Shown: in pieces, positions 37,209 through 48,522 of the stretch
Numbering within the stretch: position 1 is the stretch's first letter
How the letters are laid out: each line of letters opens with the position of its first letter
Origin: Acephala macrosclerotiorum
Lineage: Eukaryota; Ascomycota; Leotiomycetes; Helotiales; Mollisiaceae
Assembly (NCBI GenBank): GCA_014904845.1
Contig: MU119260.1
Coordinates: forward strand, 186,001 to 250,000
DNA length: 64,000 nucleotides
Direction of reading: 5' to 3'
Position numbers and translations under genes: made by a program
The notes under the pieces: generated by a model
What the model was told of the DNA's origin: nothing
The model's database searches: none
Seen by the model: only the letters and a program-made list of their open reading frames with translations

Positions 37209-40200
37209 ATGGCGGCACCACGGCTAGCAGTATTCTCGACACGAGACGGAGACTTGCTCAACAGCTTTGATACCCTCACAAAACAGCTTCATAACGACAC
37301 TCGCTTCAACAGCGACTTGCCAAGACGAGATAATATCATCACAGATGTCACAAACAATTATGTGGGTCCTCTGTCCAACTCAACCATCCAAGCAGGTTCA
37401 AAAATACTTGTCGACCGCTTGCATACTCACCCAGATGGATATCTCAGAAACGCTGATATAGCTCTCATTGCTGGTCTTGAACAATATCTTAAGAATTTAG
37501 CTCTGAACGACCCGGGGCGGGGAAATGTTGAAAAGTTGCTGTCCTATTGTAAGATCATTCGCTTTTCTTTGCCTCTGCTCTTGAATGAGACCACCATGCT
37601 CCTAATCGTCGAGTTCTGCAAGCAATTTTGAACATCCGATTGCTGACTCTCTCTAGGGTATGGCGCTAACTCACTAAAGAGACTGGACCGATTTCTTGAC
37701 CGCAGGCAACCTCCTCTAGCTGCGCTTCCAGCTTTCACAGGGATGGATATGAGAGGGCCACCAGATAACCCCGGACAAAGTCCCGAAGTCTTTTTAGAAT
37801 GGCAGTTCCGAAGACTCCTTATAAGATGTTTGCATTTTCCAGGTTTGGCCCAGATCGATACAAACCCGAATTCGCTCAACCATTTCTCGTTCGATCGAGC
37901 TGCCCATATCGTCGATTTGTACGTGGTTAGTAGATTGCTCCTGGAGCTGGAGCATGTAACTATCCCCGAGCAGAATCCGGTAGAATTTCCGCATTGGAGA
38001 ACCGATCCCCACAGATTGGATTTAGATTGGGTCAAAATTTCGAGGTCCATCATTGATGGTGCGCTACAGCAAATGTTTGATACAGTCAAAGTGCCCATTG
38101 GACTTGTCGTTGCAATGGCTCAAGCTGCGCGGGATGCACAAACACCCATGCCTGTAGACGACATTTCCCAAGCTAATATGAGCATGGCCCATTTGGAACT
38201 AATGAAGAAAATACAAGACGTAAGTCGCGCTTGGACAGGAAGAGGTATCTTGACTAATCGCTGTTAGCAAATGGATGAAACAATGCGCCAGAATCCTTTC
38301 GAACGCCTCCTTCTCGATCTTCTCGATAAGGAAAATACGTTCGAAAGGCTATTGAGCGTTGAGCATGTGGACGACAAGCTTATCAACAAGCAGATCTCAT
38401 TGCTTGATGAAGAGAACGTTGTAGAAGGTCCACACACAGTTGATCAATTGGACGGACTCTACGAGGGCAATTATGAATCTACGATATCGAGGATACTTCA
38501 GGATATCTCGTTTGTGAACCGTCAGAGGAGGAATTTCCGTTTGTTCAAGGATTGGAACCCTGGTCATCGACCATGGTAAGTTCAAGTCTTTCATTCACAT
38601 ATGCTCCAGATTTTCTTTTTTATTAGGTTCTTTCTGCATACATAGACGAGATGCTAGAAGAAATCATGTACATTAAACGTTACTGCTCATGCTAACACCA
38701 CGTCAGGAGACAAATGTTTCAATTATATGACAGCTCACAGCCCGGAGGTGAATGGCTCAAGGAGGCCATACCGCAATTCTTACAAAGGACGGAGCTCGTT
38801 CCAAATGCCAATGAAAGGATGAATCCAACAGATTATTTCGTCCTCGCTCCGAAACTCTTCGATCTCAAGCCCTATGATGTTGCCAATGAGCCAGAATCAC
38901 GTGTGTGTCAACTTTGCCAGCTTCCTTTCGCGGGATATGTACGTTCTTGTTTCCGTACCAATCCTCCCCCCCCTTACCCAGAAGCTCTAGAGATGAATTT
39001 GTCTTAAGAGCTAGGACAGTCCGTTTGCATGCATGCTCCTGAGATAGGTTCTAGCTCTGGAGCTCTCTTCCTCAAAGAATCTTTTTCCTCTTTTTTTTTT
39101 TTTTTTGCAATGCTAACCTTTTGAGCAGCCAGGCCCTTCAAAGCTGCCACTGCCGCCTGATTACCCAATACAACCCGTTATTAACTCGCTCTACGACGCC
39201 AATTCACCTCTTGCGTACACTGTGACGCAACTGTACTGTAAACATGCGTACCACACAACTTGTATCTTTAAGTGGTGGGACAGGGCCAATGCCTACACCC
39301 ACTCGTGCAGAATTTGCGGTCACATAGCGAAGCTCAACTGGGACCTTGTCGCGCTACCTCCCTTGGAATTCGATCCACCCTACGATCCAGATGTCCCAGG
39401 CTCAGGTGCTAGCAATATCTTTGCACATAACACGTTCGCCCATCGCCGTGCAGAGCTTCTGTTCCCGAAAGTTCCTGGTTCGCGCCCTGGCCGGGCGGGA
39501 GGGTTTGAACGGAGAGACGATATTTATAAGGATTTCGTTATAGCAGCAATGTATAACATACCGTCCCACGATAAAAACAGATTGGTAATTGACCCCACCA
39601 ATCCAACCAATATATATGCGATCCATGATAAGATAGCACTCGAGTATTGGATGAAGGAGAACATGTTGGCTGCGGAATACTCCATGAACCCAATTCGATG
39701 GGATGCTTTGATGTTCGAACAGGACCAAATGGCGACGATGCCACCTTTGCCCGCACCTGTGAGTACTGCTTCACCCCTGAGCCTGGTTTTGAGTATCAGG
39801 CGAGTGTCTTGATCTCAAGTAGATGATGACAGGAAATGCTGGCATTCCCACGTATAGAAACGAATGTAGAATCATGGCTGACCTTATGTGTATTTTAGAT
39901 ACAGGCAGCGTATGATAGGAACGACTTAGAGGTAAAATCACCACCGTATGATCGGACTAAGATCAGAGGCATGAAGTTCACTGCTGCTGAACTTGCTGGC
40001 GGAGACCAGGCTTTGGGTCGAAGAGGTTATAGAGCTATCGGTAAGTGTAGATTTTTGAATTGTCACTTCCTAAGTTTCCATCGCCACTCTTACTCCAAGC
40101 ACAATCTCCTTTCATTTCGACCCCTACTCCTCGCTCACTAACACTTCTCTCAGGTCGTGAACTCGGCAGCCGCTACATGGCATCCGTCGATAACAACGCC

Positions 40201-40389
40201 GATCCTTTGGATCCTAACTATAGATCTGTGTATGACATGAGTGAGAGGAGGGAACTTCGTCAAAGTAGATTCTTGCCACAGGTTGAGGCTGCGGAATTGA
40301 GAAGGAGGAGAAGAGCGAGGAACCAGAGGAAGAGGATGGCGGTCAGGGCGGAAGGGCAGGTGCTGGCAGGGTTCCCTGCTATTGCTTAG
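37209..40389 (+). CDS. RING-H2 zinc-finger protein, 816 residues, probable E3 ubiquitin ligase
   Basis: Seven exons (37209-37548, 37657-38219, 38268-38575, 38707-38938, 39129-39758, 39899-40040, 40154-40389) join in phase. The first ~460 residues are mixed helical sequence without a recognised domain. A RING-H2 ligand set follows: C471/C474 (VCQLCQLPF), then C518, H520, H523 and C526 (YCKHAYHTTCIFKWW) and C541/C544 (CRICGH). The loop between the second and third ligands is 43 residues, longer than the usual 9-39, and an intron falls inside it. No transmembrane segment is obvious. The C-terminus is strongly basic (RRRRRARNQRKRM), suggesting nuclear import or RNA binding. E3 activity is inferred from the ligand pattern alone. 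The start at ATG 37209 (MAAPRLAVF) is the first ATG in this frame. Confidence 0.78.
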
Positions 40390-41126
40390 GGCGAGTATTG
40401 CCATTTTAAGGTTGAGATGTGAGGACATTTGAGGAGAATTCTTTCTCGTTGATATGGCTGTCGGGAAATGAGGGGGCTGTTTTCTACCATTGGAATTCAT
40501 ATTTATTTCTCAGTCATTACTTCTGATAAGAAGCCCATCGCTCAATATCCCAGCACCATTTAGCTATTGATTCCCGTCCAATATCGCGCTCTTGTAACCA
40601 TTTTTAATCTCCCTCGTCTTCAAAACTACCTCTTTCGCTTAGCCACACCACCTTCTCAACCGCAGCTTCACGATCTATGGCCTATAGATTTAAATAAGCC
40701 GAGTTTTTTCATCGCCAAATAAAAACACGAGTTCTTGAATCACCAGAACTAGTTACCAAACCCGCCTAGGCTAATAATTGTTAGCCATTTGAATTCGGCG
40801 GGTTTGTGTCCCCCTTCCTCGTCCTCCTCCGAAAGTAAATCCTTCAACGACTAGGGTTTCTTACACCGGCATCCCAAATAAGGGGTGTCGGTGGTTCTTT
40901 TGTCTTTTTTTGTGTTTTGGTTTTTGGTCCTAAAATCTTTTCTATTTGTGCGGGCGTGAGATTTTTTGAGTGCTGAGCGGGGGCAGAGGTGGTTAGTCGA
41001 GTGAGCACCGAAACTTATGACGTCTAAAAGATTATTTTTCCTCTTCTACTTTTTTCCCCTGTGGAATGAACTATATGTGTTGTTTCATCCTCCTCAGCCA
41101 TCAGCTAAAGCAATTCCACTCGGCCT
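40390..41126. other. Convergent 3' spacer, RING gene / Nudix gene
   Basis: About 740 bases between converging stops, T-rich around 40900-41060. It should contain both 3' UTRs. No gene or repeat seen. Confidence 0.45.
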
Positions 41127-41758
41127 TTAAATCTTCTCCTTCACTTTCTCCTCCCCCTCCACAGCAGACGCAGAACCCAAAGCCTCCCGGACGACCCTCA
41201 ACATTTCCCTACACTCTTCAAAAGTAATCAAGCCCATCGCCTCATCCCAAGTAACCCATTTGGCATCTGCTACTTCTTTCTCTTGTAATTTTATTTCTTG
41301 AGGCTGAGGGATGAGGGCGGGGAAGTAGGTTACTTCTTTTCCTTTTCTTCGGATGGGATTCTTATATCTTTCCTTGAATTGAATCTCGTTCCCATCTTTG
41401 CTATTACATTGAAACTTTAGCTCTTGAACTGTGAAAAGGATGGTTTGGAAGCTTACGAGTACAAATGGATGATCTCGGAAGGGGAAATGGAAAGACCGGT
41501 TTCTTCGAAAAGTTCTCTACATGCTGTGTGCTGGATACTGACATCGGTGGCTTCGGGATGGCCTTTGGGGAAACACCAGAATGTTCGTGTGGGTTTACCA
41601 GGCGGGTGGCCTGGGGGTGGGAGGGTCTTTTGGGAGATGAGGAGGAGGTGGGTGTTGGTCGTGGAGGGTTTTGTGGTTGCGGGGAGGGAAGGGAGCAGGC
41701 GGAGGGGAATGATACCGTAGGAGCGGTCTGTTATTGGTGGGAAATTTGAGGTTGACAT
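41127..41758 (-). CDS. Nudix hydrolase
   Basis: Two exons, 41758-41457 and 41400-41127, join in phase (GTAAGC donor, AATGTAATAG acceptor) for 191 residues. The Nudix box is seen as FPKGHPEATDVS followed by TACRELFEETGL; the REL.EE.G core that ligates the metal is intact, while the front half has the longer spacing common in fungal members. Exon 2 supplies the last strands and helix (VTYFPALIPQP, ADAKWVTWDEA, FEECREMLRVV). The PKGH start is like diadenosine tetraphosphatases and diphosphoinositol phosphatases, but the substrate cannot be fixed from sequence. The enzyme hydrolyses a nucleoside or inositol diphosphate linkage, probably as housekeeping or signalling clean-up. Confidence 0.8.
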
Positions 41759-42587
41759 TTTGGGTATGGTGTTGAGAGGAGGTCAGAGAGGTGGGTGAGA
41801 ATGAGAAAAGAGGATTGTAGGAGGGCGTTGAAGAGAGAGATAGCGGGAGGTAACAAGATCACGTGGACCTGCCTGGATATACGGTATGAGTCAGTGTTAG
41901 ACTTGAGGCTAAGAGATGAAAGCTCTTTATCTGCGAAGATGACAGGGATGCGTGATTATGACTTGCCTGAAGCCGATAAGGAGAAAAGAGCGGTGTTGAA
42001 ATGCAGCTCGAGTGTTACACAGAGGCAGCAGATAGTCTCGGGAACTGGAAAGGAGAAGCGAGACTGAGGTTGCTCAGGAAGAAGAAGGCGAACAATTTCT
42101 AAGAGAAATAGGAAACTTTAAGAGGTTATGCTCATATGTACGCGCTAGCTAGAACTCATCAGTACACTCTAGAATGCTGGTGAATTCCATTTCTGTGCTT
42201 GCGCCAGATGGTTGGTAGGTAAACCTATCAAGGTCATGAAGAGGAATTGTGTACTGGAAAATAGATTTTTAATCATATCTACAAAGAACATTCACTTCCA
42301 AGCTCTCAATTCAGATCCCCCGTGTCTTGCAGACTAACATAGCCCAAACTCCTAATGCTCCTGCTCCAAGCCTCTCCTCTTCTTCCCCTTGACCCTCTTC
42401 ACCAAGATATCAAGATATAAATGACTTTGAGATCGAAATTGACGCTGCCGTAGCAGAAAGTAAAACCCGCTAAAAGACTAGTATAAGATAGACTGCAAAG
42501 GAGAGCCGAGAAGGAAATTCGAAGGAGGTAGACAGATATATTGCTCGTCATGCACGATATGGTATGAGATGGCTTCAGAGATTGGTG
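41759..42587. other. Spacer between Nudix promoter and Ysc84 3' end
   Basis: About 830 bases with the Nudix promoter on the left and the 3' region of the SYLF/SH3 gene on the right. A purine-rich plus-strand frame at 41795-42067 is not convincing. Confidence 0.4.
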
Positions 42588-43988
42588 CTACTTCTTCATC
42601 TCCACGTAGTTAGCTGGAAAAATGCCGGTTCGAGTACCAATGATTCCAGTCCTGTTCAAGGTTAGTTTCCCTGTTGGACATTGCAAAGAGAATACATACC
42701 ACCAGTCATTCGTACTCTCGGTCTTCTTTGTCACTGTAATGATATCGCCCTTCTTGAAGCCCAAATCACCTGGTTGATCTGCATCGAATGTAAACAATGC
42801 CACAGCTTCGTTCTGCCTCAAAGTTCCAGTTTTGTTCTGGAAAAGTGGCTTCGGTGCAGCAGGTCGTCCTGGTCCAACCTTTCCACTTCCTGTTGGACTT
42901 CTGGGGCTATCCGAGAAGGTATAGTCATCGTCGAACCCACCACGGCCACGACCGGCGCCTGTTCCAAAACTGTTGATCCGTGATGAACTTCCTGTTGGCG
43001 TGCGGTCGTAGATATCATCCGCCCAGGTACTCGCTCTCTTCGGCCTGTCCTGGTATACGTAGTCGTTGTCCCCAGCATTGACGCTTCCAGTACGATCCCT
43101 CCTCACACCTTCGCCAAATGCACTTCCTCTTCTGCCTTCCCAGACAACATCGTCGTGTCTATCATCGTAGACTGGAATATCGTTGTAAGTCGCATCGTCG
43201 CTAGGTCCGATGCCCGCAAAGACTCTCGAGTTCAGGATATTCATCAACGGCTGTGCCGCAGGCGGAGGTCTCACAGCTCCCGTTAACAGCTCTGCAGCCG
43301 TGAACCTCCTTCCATAGAGCTTCTCATTCGCATCCCTTCTCTCTATAATGGCTGATCCCTCTAAACTCACACCAGCAAAAAGACCCTTCGTCTTACTATA
43401 GCTGAAGATCCCCGCAACGCCCTTCATGCTCGCCGCTCCCGCCGCCTCGGCATTCCGTCCCACCGGTCCAGCAGCTATCGAAACATTTCCACCCAATGTG
43501 AGAGATCCTGCTTGTGAGAATGTTCGTACAGCAGCTGCGTCGTTGAGGATGAATACAAAGTCCGTGAGCTCGAAACCAATTTGGCCGCCGAATCCGGCGC
43601 CGCCGGTGCCGATTGCTGAGGGGGCGCTCCAGGTGCCGTCTGCGAGACGGGCGACGACTACTCCATTTCCGTAGCGTGCTGAGCCGAGGAAACCGGCTTT
43701 GATGACTGTGAGGATTGCGAGACCCTGAGCTTCCGGTTAGCTGTGTTCGGCGAGGCTGTGGACTTGCAGATAGAGGAATAGGATAGTACCTTTGCGTTGG
43801 CGAGGATTTGAGGAGGAATGATCTTGTCTGGTCCAAAGGCCTGGCGGGGGTCGACAAACGAAGCTAGAATCTTGCCGCACTTTTTACATTCCGCTGTCGA
43901 GGCTGTCAGTTGGATTGTTCTTGATGCGAGTTGTCTACTGAAGGTGCTTACACGCCATAGACGACGGGAGAGGGTTGTGGATTCCCAT
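42588..43988 (-). CDS. ysc84: Ysc84/Lsb3-type actin-patch protein (SYLF + SH3)
   Basis: Four exons (43988-43952, 43893-43790, 43724-42700, 42651-42588) join in phase for 409 residues. The N-terminal SYLF domain covers about residues 1-220 and matches yeast Ysc84 closely: IHNPLPSSM, SFVDPRQAFGPDKIIPP, GLAILTVIKAGFL, LTDFVFILND, TLGGNVSIAAGPVGR and KGLFAGVSLEGSAIIERR. A Gly/Arg/Pro-rich linker of about 130 residues follows, then a C-terminal SH3 (VALFTFDADQPGDLGF, KKGDIITV, DWW split by the last intron, and GIFPANYVE). The SYLF domain binds phosphoinositides and F-actin, and the SH3 binds Pro-rich partners such as Las17/WASP, at cortical actin patches during endocytosis. All domain landmarks are intact. 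Confidence 0.92.
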
Positions 43989-44710
43989 ATTGACTTATTT
44001 GTCCCGACCGATCAGAATGTTCGAGTGAAGAAGAGGGTTTGTGAAAGATGCGCTGAGCCGGAGCGCTTGGTTGGAAGGTAGTGGGGTAATATATTGCTCG
44101 AAGGATTATGTTATCCCTTGCTGGACCGCAGATCTGCCGTCTATGCAGCTATTGTAGAAAGAAGCAAGCAAGCTCGAATGTGCAGCTCAGTATCGCCCTC
44201 AAGAGCGATTCTTCGTCGAGGCAAAAATGCGACGGAGGTTGGATAATCGTTCCTGATGCGCGGTCCGCTTACTTTACCTTTCGGTATGATGTAGGGCTAT
44301 CCGCCACTTTGTGGCTCAGCTCCACGCGTTTGAACCCAAACTCCGGGTCGACTTTTCGCCGCCTGGTTCTACGGTTCCTCTACGGGCGTAAAGATCATTA
44401 CTCCATCACAGCAATCCTGACAGCTACAGACATTACGCAGAGTTGCTGCCGATAAGAAACCCCGCTCACAATTGCAACAAGCCAAAGAAGCAAAACTAAG
44501 CTCGGGCGCCTCAAGCGCAGCCGGAGCCTTGAGAACAAAGATCACCTTTGAAACAAGCCGTAGAACATCCAAATCCACCTCCGTCGAATCCGGTCTCGAA
44601 CACATAATTCTCTACGATACAAGAGAAATATACAAAGACGAACATAACTTTGCGCCAAGCTTGAGATAAGACCTACTGGCCAAGAGATCGCGAAGGCACA
44701 AGGAAGCAGG
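43989..44710. promoter_or_regulatory. Divergent promoter region, Ysc84 / SNARE
   Basis: A 722-base spacer between diverging starts. A 65-codon plus-strand frame at 44472-44669 ends 40 bases before the SNARE start; it could be an upstream ORF in the leader or chance. No specific element is identified. Confidence 0.4.
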
Positions 44711-45068
44711 ATGTCAGACGCATACGAGCGGGAGCGCCAAAATAACTCGCGGCTTGCGGAGTTGTCGTCGAAGGTTTCGGCGCTGAGAGGAGTGACGGTT
44801 GATATTTATGATAATGCTAGGTCGCAGGATGTCATTGATAATACGGTATGTCTCTTTGAGAAGCCAGAAATGGGCTACCGAGGTATAGCTCGAAGCTGAC
44901 GGTCAACAGTCTGATACTTTTTCGTCAATGAGCACGAGTTTGAAGGGCTCTGCTGGCAGGCTGGGACGAATGGCTGCGAGTGGGAACAAGGTTGCGATAT
45001 TGAAGCTCTCCGGGATGATTGTCGGGGCGGTGCTGGCATTGTGGTTTATATGGGGTCTGTTCGTCTGA
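44711..45068 (+). CDS. sft1: Sft1/Bet1-like Qc-SNARE
   Basis: Two exons, 44711-44845 and 44910-45068, join in phase for 97 residues, the same length as yeast Sft1. The SNARE helix runs from about residue 14 (RLAELSSKVSALRGVT) through YDNARSQDVIDNTSDTF to SLKGSAGRLGRMAAS, and a C-terminal membrane anchor follows (KLSGMIVGAVLALWFIWG). Sft1 acts in retrograde traffic within the Golgi, Bet1 in ER-to-Golgi transport; size and lack of an N-terminal extension favour Sft1. The intron sits close to the ionic zero layer. By my alignment the residue in that layer is Asn rather than the usual Gln. Confidence 0.78.
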
Positions 45069-45309
45069 GGACAGCGAGAATAAAGAATAGGGGAGGCTTG
45101 AAGGCTTCTATTATGGATATTGTATTGTACGAGGACTTATAGAACATTCTGCAGCATAGCATTGGCGTTTGGTTTGGGGAATAGCGAATTGAGTTGGTTG
45201 TACGCTCTCTGGTCATCACTTTATCTATATTTGAAGGCATATGCAGAATTGTACAAGCAGGTGTGGACTGCTCGCAGGTGTATTTTCTAAATCTTGCTTC
45301 TGTTTCCGC

Positions 45310-47026
45310 TTATTGCCATACATTTGAGAACAAATCCTCGCCCGCACCGAATCCAGTCGCGGGCTTTGCGGGTGTGTTTCCAGCAGCAGGTGTAACTGGA
45401 GCAGCACTACTCCATCCTCCAAAGTCATCATCTGCTGCAACCTTAGGGGCTGCCCCTGCTGTACTGAATCCTCCTCCTCCACCGGGTACGATACTGGTGT
45501 TTGCCAATGACCCACCTGAACCCCATCCAAATGCACCAGAGCTTGTTTGTGGAGGAGCTGGTTTAGGTGGAGAGCTGGGCTTAGCAGAACTCCATGCGTC
45601 GTTTGATCCCCAAGCGTCATTATTTGCCCATCCGCTCATTGCTGGAGGCGACTGAGGCTTGGGAGGGGGAGCGGGTTGCGAAAGGTTAAATACAGAAGAG
45701 GATTGAGGAGTTGGAGATGCAATTGTTTGCTTTGGGAGTGCCTGCGGTGGTGGAGAGGCGGCTGAGAAATCGAAAAGGTCGCCAAGACCAGAGCTGGTGT
45801 TAGTAGTCGAAACAGGGGTTGGCATGCCAGGTGCTGAATCGAAGGCACCGAAACCGCTAGATGAGCTAAATCCTCTCGATGGCTGTGGTGGTGGAGCGGG
45901 CTTTGCTGCTGGCTTCATATCAAAGAAGCTACCTCCGCTCAGAGGTGGGGGTGAGGTCTGAGAAGGTGCTCGCTGATGGCTGGAGATATTACCCAGCCCT
46001 GAGAACGCGGACGGCTTCTGCTGAGTCTGTATAGGAGGAGACTGGGGTCCACCAAAACTTAAGCTGCTGAAAGCATCGTTCATTCCTCCAAAACTTCTCT
46101 GTGTAGGTGGGGGCGATTGCATCCCGCCGAAAGATCCTTGGGAGACATGAGAGGATTGTTGTTGGGGTTGTGGTCGAGGGGCTGAGGCGTACAAGGAGAG
46201 GATAGATTGCTTCAAATCTGGTCTTGATTGGGTGCCTGGAGTGGCTGCTGCACTGGAGGGTCTATTTGGTGGAGGAGCTTCTGTTCCAAAGAAGTCTAAG
46301 CCGAGTAACGAGTCCGCAGGCTTGGTCTGCTTCGGCGGGGCAGGTTCTGCCTTTGGTGGAGGTCTGGTAGCGATTGGAGCTGCAGTACTTGCTCTAGGGG
46401 GTGGAGGAGTGTCGTCTCCAAAGAGATCCTGCTGTGGCGCTCTTCTGATCTGAGATGGACCCTGTGCCGCAGGAGAAGATCTCTGAGAGGTAGAGCGCTC
46501 GATGGCCTGTTTCTCCTTCACCAAGCTCAAAGGTACATCGTCGTCGCCATCAGCATCGAGAGTCGATGGATCCGGCATTGGCCCCTCCATAACCCATCTC
46601 TTCGACTCGTACTTCGTCCTGATGAAGTTCTCAATCTTTGCCTCTGAGGGCACGTGTCCTGGCGCCAGCTTTGCTTCCCAGTATTTGTTTGCTCTCGAGT
46701 TACCCCATTTCAGAACACTTTGTAGTTGCTCATCTGTCCATGCGTCGAGGTCTACCGATTTAACTCTGCTTATATGCGTGCCCATCCCTCGATGTATGCC
46801 AGAACATCTTATGCAGATGAAAATACCCAAGTTCCAACTCGCCCATCTTGGATCTGACAGAATACATTAGTACAGAAGGTAGTGAACAGACAAGAGAAAG
46901 ACACTTACGCTTATTCCTTTTGCAATCCGCACACGTCTTGTTCCCCTCCAGTTTCACAAGGCTCTTAAGAGTCTGGGTGTTCCGCGCAGCGCGCTCCGCC
47001 GCTGGATCGGGAGCTCTCCTCGACAT
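45310..47026 (-). CDS. ArfGAP, Age2/SMAP class
   Basis: Two exons, 47026-46909 and 46853-45310, join in phase for 553 residues. The ArfGAP zinc finger is near the N-terminus: CADC at 32-35, then HPRWASWNLGIFICIRC ending at C53/C56, followed by the arginine finger in SGIHRGMGTH. The segment DEQLQSVLKWGNSRAN and WEAKLAPG complete the domain at about residue 130. The remaining 420 residues are low-complexity, Pro/Ser/Gly/Phe-rich with repeated Phe-Gly and Trp-containing patches (AFGWGSGG, DDFGGWSS), ending FSNVWQ. Age2 stimulates GTP hydrolysis on Arf1 at the trans-Golgi and endosomes; in Aspergillus the orthologue is called AgeB. The catalytic residues are intact. Confidence 0.9.
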
Positions 47027-47374
47027 GATGGGCTAGCGGATGTGTAATCAAGGCGAAGGAGAGTATCGAATAATGTGACGTTATGAATGGAATGGTGTTC
47101 TGAGTTATTCCAAAGGGAGGCCTTGATTCCACATCGCAAGTGTGGCTGTGTGGCTGGATGGAATTCTAGGGTGTGTCACAAACGGAGCCCGAGATTTAGC
47201 CGATAATGTACCAGGGATGAACATTCATCTGACGTCGTCAATTGGTGGGGAACGGCAACGTTTGAAATAGTTCTGCAGTTGTATTTGTGCCACCATCTAC
47301 AAGTATTCCAAAGAGTTTCCTTTCTTTTCAGCTTCATCATCTCTCCTCTGCTGTCCATCTCCCTACAAATACTC
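47027..47374. promoter_or_regulatory. Divergent promoter region, ArfGAP / MsrB
   Basis: A 348-base spacer between diverging starts that must contain both promoters. It is C/T-rich on the side of the MsrB start. An in-frame ATG lies upstream of the chosen MsrB start, at 47279. Confidence 0.45.
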
Positions 47375-48044
47375 ATGCGCTTCCCTAACTTCCCAACCAT
47401 CATCCAGACATTCTACAATCTCAGCAACTACACTCGTGTTTCATCACAAGCTCAATACAAAGCTCTCAATCCTTTCACTCGAGCCACTGTTAACAAGTCA
47501 AAGCCTACTATCCCATTCCTATCTAGTCTCTTCAGTACCAGCAGCTCTTCCTCCAACATGTCTTACCCACTCCAAAAGAGCGACGATGAGTGGCAAGCAG
47601 TTCTCTCAAAGGGTATATCTTCCAGTTTACATTTACCATGGGCACTTAGCTAACAATTATATAGAGCAATTCCGCGTAATCAGAGAAAAGGGCACCGAAG
47701 CTCCCTTCACGGGCAAATACGACAAGCACATGCCAGATACCGGAGTCTACACCTGCGCTGCCTGCGACGCCCCTCTCTACAAAGCTTCCCACAAGTTCAA
47801 GTCTGGTTGTGGATGGCCGGCATACTTCGACAACATCCCGGGAGCTGTCACTCGCCACACCGATAACACACACGGAATGCAGAGGACAGAGATTGTTTGC
47901 TCAAACTGTGGTGGACATTTAGGACATGTGTTCAAGGGCGAGGGACACCCAACACCCACAGATGAGAGACATTGTGTCAATAGTATCAGTATGAAGTTCT
48001 CGCCGGAGGACAAGGTGGTGGATAAGACGGATAGCAAGGTTTAA
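47375..48044 (+). CDS. msrB: Peptide methionine-R-sulfoxide reductase (MsrB)
   Basis: Two exons, 47375-47612 and 47665-48044, join in phase. Two in-frame starts are plausible: ATG 47375 gives 205 residues with a basic, Ser-rich leader (YNLSNYTRVSS, later LSSLFSTSSSSSNM) suited to mitochondrial import, and ATG 47558 (MSYPLQKSDDEW) gives the 144-residue core. The core has both zinc CxxC pairs (YTCAACDAPL and VCSNCGGHLGHVF), the GCGWPAYF segment with the resolving Cys, and the catalytic Cys in ERHCVNSISM. The enzyme reduces methionine-R-sulfoxide with thioredoxin. A single gene with alternative starts could serve cytosol and mitochondria; that is inference. Confidence 0.9.
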
Positions 48045-48522
48045 AGTTCGGTGGAGGAGTTGGTAATGGTGGCAGCAGGATTGTCCTGAACATGGTGGGA
48101 CATTGATTTATGAGCGGAGGCATTGGGTGGTGGATGTGACAAGAATGGTAGATCGACAGTAATGCAATGACTAAAAAAAAAAAAAAAAAAAAAAAAAACT
48201 CAAGATATATCCACGAATAGATTTCGCTGCGATTCAATGTGGCATCGAGGAGAACTTTCCTATCTTTCACTTTCAGCGACCGGAGAACCTCCTGTCATTT
48301 TTTTGATTCCCCAGTGGGCACAATATTATACATTTCCATAGCAGTATCGCTACATCATAAGTTTTGATTTCACTAAGGTTCATCTATCTATTCCAGCAGC
48401 ATTCTCCATCTCAAAGTGCTGGATAAACAATCATCCGAAATTACAATCGCTATACCATCGTCCGCTCGTATAAAGTCGCTATTCCCCAAGTCTCGGTTAT
48501 CGAGTCGTCATTCCCTATTGTG
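48045..48522. other. Convergent 3' spacer with poly(A) run
   Basis: About 480 bases between the MsrB stop and the stop of the next minus-strand gene. It contains an A-run of 26 bases at 48173-48198 and is otherwise unremarkable. Confidence 0.45.
48173..48198. repeat. Poly(A) tract, 26 bases
   Basis: An uninterrupted run of 26 A, about 130 bases after the MsrB stop. It is probably a simple homopolymer in the 3' region. Confidence 0.85.

Noticed and set aside
39085..39110. Poly(T) run in the RING gene
   Set aside because: It lies inside a 190-base intron and is a normal pyrimidine tract, not a terminator.
44472..44669. 65-codon frame just before the SNARE start
   Set aside because: No homology recognised; kept only as a possible upstream ORF in the leader.
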